NCBI RefSeq assembly: GCF_020010905.1
Contig: NZ_JAGJBY010000003.1
Location: 1-45,675 of the forward strand
Direction: 5' to 3'
Length of the DNA stretch: 45,675 bases
DNA from: Streptomyces acidiscabies
Lineage (GTDB): Bacteria > Actinomycetota > Actinomycetes > Streptomycetales > Streptomycetaceae
Shown here piece after piece: positions 1 to 6,011 of this stretch (position 1 is its first letter; each line of letters starts with the position of its first letter). Position numbers and translations under genes: made by a program. The notes below the pieces were generated by a model, which worked only from the letters and a program-made list of their open reading frames with translations, ran no database searches and had not been told where the DNA came from.

Positions 1-515
1 CCGGGCTTGTTCCGAAGGCGTCGTTGGACGGTGACGAGCCGGGACACGCGGGCGGCGTGCTCGGGTGTTCCCGTCGGCCCTTGCAGAGCCGCCTGCATCT
101 CGTCGGCCGCAACTTCCTCGACCCGCTTGTCGACGACGGTCTGGATGCCGTCGTCTCCGAGGTCGAGGACCAGGACGTTGTCGGAGAGCACCAGGTAGTC
201 GAGTACGTCGCCGCGTTCGCGGATCATCACCACGGTCGAGGCGGGTACCGCTTCCTGGTCCAGGTCGCAGGAGTCGCGGTGCAGGTCATTGACCTCGGCG
301 ATTGCCGTACGAAGGGCTTCCTGGAGGGACACTTCGTCGTCGCCGATCAGATTGATCAAGGTGGTGCCGAGTTGTCGTACGAACCATGGGGTGCCGTGTA
401 CGCACCCCATGGGCAGGTCCTTCGGGGCGGACAGGCCGTCCAGCACGACCACTCCGGTGGGGCTCACGTGGACCGTGTCCTCGTTCGCGGCGCCCACACC
501 CTGGGTCGATGCCAT
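1..515 (-). CDS. PP2C-family phosphatase domain: N-terminal part of a PP2C-UTRA fusion that crosses the window ends
   Basis: First 171 codons of a minus-strand gene whose ATG has its first base at 515; it runs off the left edge without a stop. PP2C phosphatases remove phosphate from Ser/Thr using two metal ions. Visible signature pieces are G-x4-NED ending at D13, VVVLDGLS at residues 22-29 with D26, and LVLSDN at 108-113. Reading from base 1 directly into base 45675 keeps the frame (GG plus C gives a Gly codon) and continues into the rest of a PP2C domain, so the other part is the gene at 44859-45675. The gene lies 13 nt after the HTH gene at 529-1452 and has only a weak ribosome site, so it is probably translated together with it. 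The PP2C call is from motif reading, not a search. Confidence 0.8.
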   Translation of the reverse strand, partial: MASTQGVGAANEDTVHVSPTGVVVLDGLSAPKDLPMGCVHGTPWFVRQLGTTLINLIGDDEVSLQEALRTAIAEVNDLHRDSCDLDQEAVPASTVVMIRERGDVLDYLVLSDNVLVLDLGDDGIQTVVDKRVEEVAADEMQAALQGPTGTPEHAARVSRLVTVQRRLRNKP

Positions 516-528
516 GGATACCTGCACG

Positions 529-1452
529 TCAGGCCCCTTCCGGGCGGTAGAACGGCGTGATGCGCTTGCTGGAGGTGATCTCCAGCGTGTCGGGGTCGAA
601 CGTGCTGGAGATCAGGGTCGAGAAGCGCTTCGCCTTCAGCTCTCGGTGCACGGTCGCCAGCTCGTTGTTGAGCCAGTGCACGACGCCACCCGAGCCGCGG
701 GCGTGGATGCCAGCGATGTAGAGGAACGTGCCTTGACCATCGGGGCGCGGGAGCCGGCCGAAGTACGCGACGTCGCTGTTGCCGCCATGGTCCATCGGCG
801 AGCGATAGACCTCACCGGTCTTCCGGTCGGTCAGGAACCAGCCGTCGTCGTCCTTGTCGAACCGCAGGTGAGGGTCACTTTCGAGGATCTGCTCGATCAG
901 AGGCGACAGCCTGGGGCCGCAGATCACCACCAGGTTGTTGCGGTTGAGCCGCACATTGCCCCCGAGCGGGATGCGCTCGAACGTGATCTCCAGGCCGACG
1001 TCCTCGGCCAGCTCCCGCAGATGCTCGTAGGTCTGGAAGTCCTCCGTGGCGATCACCGGGCCCTGGACCCGCTTGTCGCGGCCGTCGTGCAGCTTGCCGT
1101 GCTCCAGCTTCTCGGCGAGCGCCACGATGACCTTGCCCGAGCCGAGGAACAGGCGCTCCGGCGGAGCTCCCTTGGCGAGCTGGCTCACCCGTCCCTTGCT
1201 GATGCCGAGTTCTGCGGCCAACTGGGTGCTGTTCAGCTCCCCGACCCGCAGGGTCTCGTTCATCGCCTCGTTGCGCACTGCCTGGATCTCATTGCCGTAG
1301 TCCTGCACGCGGGCGACGAGCCCGTGAGCGGCTTTGGCCCGCTGTAGAGGGTCGCCCAACTCCTTGAGCTGGGCCAATGCGACGTCGAACGCTGAGTGGA
1401 GCTGTTCCTGTAGCTCGGTCAGCGGAGCAGCGTCGGGCCGTTCCTTTTCCAT
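529..1452 (-). CDS. HTH DNA-binding protein with C-terminal alpha/beta sensor-like domain
   Basis: Protein of 307 residues. Residues 1-70 look like a helical dimerisation region; residues 73-95 (STQLAAELGISKGRVSQLAK) form a clear helix-turn-helix of the sigma/resolvase type. The C-terminal 190 residues contain VVICGPRLSP, a DVAYFGRLPRPDG segment and IAGIHARGSGGVVHWL. This reads as a nucleotide- or ligand-sensing fold, but I cannot name the family. The start is set by GGGAGG 8 nt before the ATG. It is the first gene of the minus-strand unit with the PP2C-UTRA and kinase genes. Two copies of a 17-bp palindrome (1476-1492 and 1554-1570) sit in its promoter region, so it probably represses itself and the divergent transfer operon; that is inference. 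Confidence 0.75.
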   Translation of the reverse strand: MEKERPDAAPLTELQEQLHSAFDVALAQLKELGDPLQRAKAAHGLVARVQDYGNEIQAVRNEAMNETLRVGELNSTQLAAELGISKGRVSQLAKGAPPERLFLGSGKVIVALAEKLEHGKLHDGRDKRVQGPVIATEDFQTYEHLRELAEDVGLEITFERIPLGGNVRLNRNNLVVICGPRLSPLIEQILESDPHLRFDKDDDGWFLTDRKTGEVYRSPMDHGGNSDVAYFGRLPRPDGQGTFLYIAGIHARGSGGVVHWLNNELATVHRELKAKRFSTLISSTFDPDTLEITSSKRITPFYRPEGA

Positions 1453-1475
1453 CCGTGCCTCCCTTCGTGCCTCAT

Positions 1476-1492
1476 GTTTACCCCACTAAACC
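1476..1492. promoter_or_regulatory. Operator-like palindrome, copy 1
   Basis: GTTTACCCCACTAAACC; read on the minus strand it is GGTTTAGTGGGGTAAAC. It overlaps the probable -10 region (TAAACA) of the minus-strand HTH gene, with TTGAAC as a -35 candidate 17 nt upstream. It matches copy 2 at 1554-1570 as GGTTTAGNGSGNTAAAY. Confidence 0.55.
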
Positions 1493-1508
1493 GCAACTGT
1501 TCAAGGTG

Positions 1509-1538
1509 GTTGACTCGCAGCGTAGTCGCGTCCTATGG
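1509..1538 (+). promoter_or_regulatory. Promoter candidate for the transfer operon
   Basis: TTGACT at 1509-1514 and TATGGT at 1533-1538 with an 18-bp spacer fit a Streptomyces vegetative promoter. It lies between the two operator copies and reads toward the boxA-like motif and the gene at 1985. Confidence 0.45.
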
Positions 1539-1553
1539 TTTCGATGCACGGTC

Positions 1554-1570
1554 GGTTTAGGGCGCTAAAT
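1554..1570. promoter_or_regulatory. Operator-like palindrome, copy 2
   Basis: GGTTTAGGGCGCTAAAT, with inverted TTTAG/CTAAA arms. It stands just downstream of the plus-strand promoter candidate, where a bound repressor would block early elongation. Same motif as copy 1, 78 bp away. Confidence 0.55.
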
Positions 1571-1671
1571 CGGTCGGTCGCGTTGGCTATACATGCACTT
1601 CAAGCGCCAGATCCAGATGTCGGCCCCGGTGAACTCGTCGTACTCGCGGCGGGGTGATGGGTGGCCGGTCG

Positions 1672-1691
1672 TTGTTTGAGAACTCAACAGT
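1672..1691 (+). promoter_or_regulatory. boxA-like antitermination motif (rRNA-leader type)
   Basis: TTGTTTGAGAACTCAACAGT closely resembles the conserved motif of actinobacterial rRNA leaders, where NusB/S10-type antitermination complexes load. There is no rRNA here; it lies in the 5' leader of a 13.6-kb operon. It also contains an inverted repeat (TTGAG-AA-CTCAA), so a protein-binding operator is the alternative. Confidence 0.5.
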
Positions 1692-1903
1692 GGACTGAAT
1701 TTCGGGCCGCGGCGCCCCTGCCGTCATTACGACGAGACGACCCTCTCACCAGCGCTTTTCGGGTTGGCGAGGTCTTGAGCGGGGGGCTGGCCGCACGGCA
1801 GCCCGAGAGCGGATCTGAGCAGGACCCCAGGGGTGGGGTCGGGGCTGGCGTCGAGCCAGCGTGTGCAACTCCCCATCCGCTCGCCGCGCCGCACAGACGG
1901 CGC

Positions 1904-1945
1904 GACCCCCGGCACGGCGTTGGAGCGCCATGTGTGCCGGGGGTC
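1904..1945 (+). promoter_or_regulatory. Leader hairpin before the first transfer gene
   Basis: GACCCCCGGCAC at 1904-1915 pairs with GTGCCGGGGGTC at 1934-1945, with a smaller hairpin (GGCG/CGCC) inside. There is no U-run and the gene at 1985 follows 40 nt later, so attenuation or mRNA stabilisation is more likely than full termination. Confidence 0.45.
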
Positions 1946-1984
1946 TGCACGGACCAAACCCGATCTCACAGGGAGCTGATCCGC

Positions 1985-2404
1985 ATGACCATCATCGCAA
2001 CCACCGCCGCCCCCCTGCGCACCAAGGCCGTGTCCGATGGCGTGGAGGACGTGGTCGCGGAAGCGTGGCATGTCTACAGCGAGGTCCAGAGCCTGGCCCG
2101 CATCGGCGTCGAGGTGGCCGTGACCGTGTCCCGGCAGGGGCGCATCACCGTCGACCTCACCGTCGCCAAGGAGTCCGCCGGCCTTCTGCCCGTCCTGGTC
2201 AAGGAGCTGGAGAACAGCGCGCTCACCCGGACGCCGGGCGGGTTCGCGGTCGCCGGGACGATCTGCCAGGGCAACGTCAGCCTGCAGATCACGGTCGACT
2301 GGGCCTCCATCACCGTGGCCGAGGTCGAGGCGCTGATCGCCGCCGTCGACGTCGACCTCGACGAGCTCGGCACGGGCGACGAGTACACGGAGCGGGTCGC
2401 ATGA
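1985..2404 (+). CDS. Hypothetical protein, first gene of the transfer operon
   Basis: 139 residues, not recognised. The start is the ATG at 1985, preceded by AGGGAG about 8 nt upstream; the upstream in-frame extension is rich in unlikely residues and was rejected. The protein is acidic and soluble, with an alternating beta pattern in the middle (RIGVEVAVTVSRQGRITVDL) and an acidic helical end (VEALIAAVDVDLDELGTG). There are no membrane segments. It overlaps the next gene by ATGA, so the two are translationally coupled. Lead position in the operon suggests a regulator or accessory of transfer, but nothing in the sequence proves it. Confidence 0.7.
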   Translation: MTIIATTAAPLRTKAVSDGVEDVVAEAWHVYSEVQSLARIGVEVAVTVSRQGRITVDLTVAKESAGLLPVLVKELENSALTRTPGGFAVAGTICQGNVSLQITVDWASITVAEVEALIAAVDVDLDELGTGDEYTERVA

Positions 2405-2514
2405 GCCCGCAGGACAAGGCCAAGAAGGAAGCCACCCCGGCCGCCGACGACGCGTGCGTCCTGTGCGGCTGGTGGACCTGCCGCTGCGGGCAGAACGCGA
2501 ACGGGGGCCGCTGA
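2401..2514 (+). CDS. 37-residue zinc-ribbon-like peptide
   Basis: Short gene joined to its neighbours by ATGA at the start and TGATG at the end, which argues that it is real. The second half holds CVLCGWWTCRCG: four cysteines in CxxC-x4-CxC spacing, able to bind a zinc ion alone or as a dimer. The N-terminal half is charged and probably disordered. Function unknown. The nearby genes at 11128 and 13006 also encode cysteine-pair proteins. Confidence 0.6.
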   Translation: MSPQDKAKKEATPAADDACVLCGWWTCRCGQNANGGR

Positions 2515-2834
2515 TGAAGCTGCGCTTCCCGGTCCGCGTCGTCCGTACCCGCGAGCTCGACGAGCTGCGCGAGCAGGCCGACCGCACCCTCGCCGCGACC
2601 GTGCACTGCGCGGCCGCGTTGTTCGCCCTCCAGACCGTCCACGGCGACCGCGCCCAGACGCTCCGCCACCTCGACCTGGTCGTCGACGACCTCCAGGTCC
2701 ACATCCTGCGCCGCGCCCGCGCCGCGCAACTCCTGCAGGAGATCGACCCGACCGGCCTGCCGGAGGCGGCGGCCGCCCAGATCCTCACCGCACGCGAGGC
2801 CCTGATCCGGGGCGGAGAAGAGGTCACCGCATGA
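2514..2834 (+). CDS. Hypothetical helical protein
   Basis: 106 residues, almost entirely predicted helix with Arg/Glu-rich amphipathic stretches (RTRELDELREQADRTL; HLDLVVDDLQVHILRR). No membrane segment and no recognised motif. The ATG overlaps the upstream stop (TGATG) and its own stop overlaps the next start (ATGA), placing it firmly in the operon. It may be a small coiled-coil partner of the large membrane proteins downstream; this is inference from composition only. Confidence 0.65.
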   Translation: MKLRFPVRVVRTRELDELREQADRTLAATVHCAAALFALQTVHGDRAQTLRHLDLVVDDLQVHILRRARAAQLLQEIDPTGLPEAAAAQILTAREALIRGGEEVTA

Positions 2835-3253
2835 GCACCGAGCTGGTCAGCAGGCCCGTGATGGCCGTCGAGCAGTTCCGCCAGGAGCACGGCGACGTCG
2901 ACTCCTGGTCGTCGGTGGACTGGGAGGTCCACCAGAACCTCATGGAGATCGCGGTGGCCCACGGGCCGATCGGCGGTCTCCGGGCGACGGCCGGTCGCCG
3001 GGCGGTGGCGGTGGTCGTCTTCGGCTACGCCTTCGTCCTGTACGCGGTCACCGAGCTGACGTCCGCGATCCGCGGACCCCAGCCGACGAGGCTCGTCTTC
3101 CACCTGGCTCGCGTGGGCAGGGGGCCCGGGTGCCGGGCGGACGACCGCCTTCGCTACAGCGGCGACCTGCGGTTCCGCCAGCAGATCATCCGGCTCGCAG
3201 TCCGTGGCACCGGAGCCGTCGACCGCATGTCCGCCCGCCTCAACCGGGGCTGA
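2831..3253 (+). CDS. Hypothetical protein with one hydrophobic segment
   Basis: 140 residues. The N-terminal third is acidic (EQFRQEHGDVDSW). A hydrophobic stretch AVAVVVFGYAFVLYAVTEL near residues 57-75 could cross the membrane once, followed by a basic, Arg-rich tail ending in RMSARLNRG. Fourth of the tightly overlapping small genes at the head of the operon. Not recognised; membrane placement is a prediction from hydrophobicity. Confidence 0.65.
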   Translation: MSTELVSRPVMAVEQFRQEHGDVDSWSSVDWEVHQNLMEIAVAHGPIGGLRATAGRRAVAVVVFGYAFVLYAVTELTSAIRGPQPTRLVFHLARVGRGPGCRADDRLRYSGDLRFRQQIIRLAVRGTGAVDRMSARLNRG

Positions 3254-3317
3254 TCAACGGACCGCACACCAAGGTGGCCGCCGGGAGGCGGCCACCCCGT
3301 ACGAAAGGAGAGCTGGC

Positions 3318-5123
3318 GTGGCGGCCCGTACCGGCACCCGCAGCACCCGGAAGAAGACGGCGGCCGCGAAGCCGCCGCCGAAGACGACGACACCCCCGCC
3401 GCAGCGCCGACCGTCCGCGCCGGCACCCGTGCCGCCGAGCCCGGAGGTGCGGGAGGAGGCGGAGACCCGGCTCGCGGACATGCGGGACCGGGCGGCCGAC
3501 CTGATGGACCGGGCGGCCGACACCCTCGACCTCGCCCGCCAGCAGGCCGCCGACGAATCGGCCCGGCTGGTCGCCGCGGCCGAGGAGAGCGCCCGCACCA
3601 TCCGCCGGTCGGCGGCCAACGACGCCAGGCAGGTCCTGGTCGAGGCCGCCGAGGAGGCCGGAGAGCGGCTGCGCCGGGCCAGGTCCGGAGCGGACACCGT
3701 CCGCGCCGAGGCCGACCAGGACGCCGCCGACCTCCTCACCTCCGCCCGGACCGAAGCCGAGCACGCGGCCGCCGAGACCACGGCGGCCGCGGAACGGGCG
3801 GCCAAGGAGATCACGGCGGCCGCCGAAGAGTCGGCCCGCCTGCTGCTCGCCGAGGCAGAGCAGCAGGCGGTCGAGCTCGCGGCGCTCCGCCGGGCCTCCG
3901 CCGAGGCCGCGTACCGCACCGCCCTGGCGGACGCGGCGCGCATCCTCGGTGAGGCGCAGGAGCAGGCGAACGAGACGGCGGCCGCGCACGCGGCGGTCGC
4001 CGCCGAGACCGACCTCGCCCGTCGCACCGCGCTCCTGGAGCTGAACGAGGAGCTCGCCGAGCGGCGCGAGGCCATCCGGGCCGAGCTGGACGACCACCGA
4101 AAGGAGGTCGAGGCGGTCCGCGCCGATACGGAGGCGGAATTTCGTCGGCTCGGCGAGGAGCACGAACGGCGCCGCCAGGAGCAGCGCGAGGCGCTGACCG
4201 TCGAACTGGCGGAGCTGAGGCGCAACGCCGAGACCGAGGCCCGCAGGGCGGCGCGCGACATCGTGGCCGGCGCCGAGCGGGACAAGGTCGAGGTGATGAA
4301 GGAGGCGGTCGAGGCCACTGCCCGCGCCGAGAAGCTCCGGCGCAGCGCCGAGACCGCCCTGGCCAACGCCCGTAAGGCGGCGGCCAAGAAGAAGTCGTGG
4401 GCCAAGCGCAAGCGGTCCTGGTCCCGGAAGTTCTGGGACCTGATGGTCTGGCTGGCCCTGTTCGCCGCGATCGGACTGGCGGCCACCGGCGAGTATCACC
4501 TGGCGAAGATGGTGGGCTTCGGTCCGTTCTCCCCGCTGCTGCCGGTGTGCATCGACATCTACTGCGTCGTCGCCTTCAAGCGCGAGAAGGACGTGTACCC
4601 GGCGCTGCTGCTGATGCTCGGCGCGAACATCACGTACCACCTCGCCGTGCCGGAGGCCGACGGGCAGACCTTCCTCATCATCGCGGTCGTGACGATGTTC
4701 GTCGCGGTCGTCTGGCGCGTCCACAAGCTCATGGACGACCACGCCGACGACGACGAGGAGGAGGCCGAGGACGAGCCGGAGGCCGACACCGCCAGCGGTG
4801 ACGGCACCGGTAACCCGGCTCCTACCGGTAGCGGTAACCCGGGCGGTAATCCCGGCGGTACCGGTAGCGGTAGCCGGAGCGGTAACGGCGGTTCTACCGG
4901 TAGCGGTAAACCGCGTTCTACCGGTGGCGGTACCGGAGGCGGTAAGCGCACCGGTAAGGGCGGCAAGCCCGGCAGCCCGAGCGCCGAGCAGCGGGCCGCC
5001 GTACGGGCCCGCGCCGCCGAGATCCTCGCGGTAGGCGAGACCCCGTCGCCCACCACCCTCGCCGCCGAGTTCGGCGGCCTGGACCCCGAGTGGGTCCGCA
5101 ACCAGATCCGCGCCGTCCGCTGA
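3318..5123 (+). CDS. Large coiled-coil membrane protein of the transfer region (SpdB-like topology)
   Basis: 601 residues from a GTG at 3318, with AAAGGAG 7 nt upstream. Order: a basic, Pro-rich N-terminus (1-40); a very long Ala/Glu/Arg coiled coil (about 45-355); a lysine-rich patch; three or four membrane segments (about 371-475, including LMVWLALFAAIGLAATG and FLIIAVVTMFVAVVWRV); an acidic linker; a Gly/Ser/Thr/Asn repeat linker (about 496-555); and a C-terminal helical domain (PTTLAAEFGGLDPEWVRNQI) that reads as a winged-helix DNA-binding tail. Multi-pass spread proteins are typical of Streptomyces transfer operons. A DNA-binding end joined to membrane helices by a coiled coil suggests a tether between plasmid DNA and membrane. 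No family was matched with certainty. Confidence 0.7.
   Translation: MAARTGTRSTRKKTAAAKPPPKTTTPPPQRRPSAPAPVPPSPEVREEAETRLADMRDRAADLMDRAADTLDLARQQAADESARLVAAAEESARTIRRSAANDARQVLVEAAEEAGERLRRARSGADTVRAEADQDAADLLTSARTEAEHAAAETTAAAERAAKEITAAAEESARLLLAEAEQQAVELAALRRASAEAAYRTALADAARILGEAQEQANETAAAHAAVAAETDLARRTALLELNEELAERREAIRAELDDHRKEVEAVRADTEAEFRRLGEEHERRRQEQREALTVELAELRRNAETEARRAARDIVAGAERDKVEVMKEAVEATARAEKLRRSAETALANARKAAAKKKSWAKRKRSWSRKFWDLMVWLALFAAIGLAATGEYHLAKMVGFGPFSPLLPVCIDIYCVVAFKREKDVYPALLLMLGANITYHLAVPEADGQTFLIIAVVTMFVAVVWRVHKLMDDHADDDEEEAEDEPEADTASGDGTGNPAPTGSGNPGGNPGGTGSGSRSGNGGSTGSGKPRSTGGGTGGGKRTGKGGKPGSPSAEQRAAVRARAAEILAVGETPSPTTLAAEFGGLDPEWVRNQIRAVR
4801..4975 (+). repeat. In-frame GGT-rich coding repeat (Gly-Ser-Thr-Asn linker)
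   Basis: Imperfect tandem ACCGGTAGCGGTAACCCGGG-like units inside the gene at 3318. Glycine is coded almost only by GGT here, while GGC dominates in neighbouring genes, so the stretch has clearly lower third-position GC. Confidence 0.7.
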
Positions 5124-5187
5124 TGCGGCACGGCGGACGCCGCGGGCCGGACCCGCTCACTCCCCACGCACACCAGAAAGGACGCTC

Positions 5188-5640
5188 ATGAGCGCCGCCG
5201 AGAAGTGGACCCCCGAACACCTCCGGTCCCCCGCGGACCGGGCCATCCACCTGGAGCAGCGCCGGGCGCAGCTCCTGCCGATCGTCGACGACCTGCGCCG
5301 CCTGGCCCGCGAGATGGAGGCCGAGGTCAAGGAGATCGGCGCCATCGAGGGCGACCTGCCCGGCCAGGCCCGGATCAGGGCCTGGCACTCCGTGAAGCCG
5401 CTGTTCAGCGCCGCCGACGACGTCGAGAAGGCGATCAGCGACCTGATCAGCTTCAACGGCCGCTTCCAGAAGTCCTACGAGGACCTGCCGGTCAAGCGCG
5501 AGGAGAAGCGCCAGCGCAAGGCAGTCGCCAAGGGCCAGGGGCAGCAGGCGATCGAGTCCCCGTCGGCCGGCGCGGCCCCCGGCCCGCCCGAGAAGGCCCA
5601 GTTCGGGGATGTTTTCGACGGCCTGCGACGAGGAGCCTGA
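5188..5640 (+). CDS. Hypothetical charged helical protein
   Basis: 150 residues. The start is ATG 5188 with AAAGGA upstream. The first 100 residues are helical and heptad-like (LEQRRAQLLPIVDDLRRLAR; EVKEIGAIEGDL), then a lysine/arginine cluster (VKREEKRQRKAVAKGQGQQ) and a Pro/Ala-rich tail. No membrane segment. It sits between two large membrane proteins of the operon and may serve as a soluble adaptor. Family not recognised. Confidence 0.65.
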   Translation: MSAAEKWTPEHLRSPADRAIHLEQRRAQLLPIVDDLRRLAREMEAEVKEIGAIEGDLPGQARIRAWHSVKPLFSAADDVEKAISDLISFNGRFQKSYEDLPVKREEKRQRKAVAKGQGQQAIESPSAGAAPGPPEKAQFGDVFDGLRRGA

Positions 5641-5643
5641 CCG

Positions 5644-5865
5644 GTGCCCGCCCAGAACAAGGCCGAGCGGCGCGCGGCCAACCAGCTCGACCACTTCGAG
5701 AAGCGCCAGACCGAGCGGGCCCAGCGCGGCCCGCGCGGTCTGGCGGAGTCGTGGCTGGAGCGAGCCCGCGCGGTCGCCGCGCAGCGCGAGAAGGACGGCG
5801 ATCCGGAGGCGTGGAACGACCTCTCCCGCACCGTCGCCACCTGGGTCTCCCGCTACGAAGCGTGA
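5644..5865 (+). CDS. Small basic helical protein
   Basis: 73 residues from a GTG 3 nt after the preceding stop, so almost certainly co-translated. Rich in Arg, Glu and Ala with few hydrophobics, for example KAERRAANQLDHFEKRQTER; probably a single long helix pair. No known family. The 146-bp gap that follows contains a strictly alternating purine-pyrimidine run at 5956-5974. Confidence 0.6.
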   Translation: MPAQNKAERRAANQLDHFEKRQTERAQRGPRGLAESWLERARAVAAQREKDGDPEAWNDLSRTVATWVSRYEA

Positions 5866-6011
5866 CCGCCCGGTCAATCAATCCACCGATCAAATCCGAC
5901 GGTGACCGCCTCTCCCGCACCCCCAACACGGACGCGCGGGCACACGGGCGCGCGGACACGCGCGCGCGTACGCGAGGTGGTCACCGTCTGTCAACCCGCT
6001 TGGAGGGTTCC

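Larger units (their letters stand above)
1453..1984. other. Divergent control region between the HTH gene and the transfer operon
   Basis: No gene is credible here. The stretch holds two operator-like palindromes, a plus-strand promoter candidate, a boxA-like motif and two 5' leader hairpins (1844-1860 and 1904-1945), each listed separately. The unusually long leader before the first transfer gene at 1985 suggests control after transcription starts. Confidence 0.7.

Noticed and set aside
1672..1691. A nearby rRNA operon or rRNA fragment
   Set aside because: Only the leader-type motif is present; no 16S sequence follows, and the downstream sequence is protein coding.
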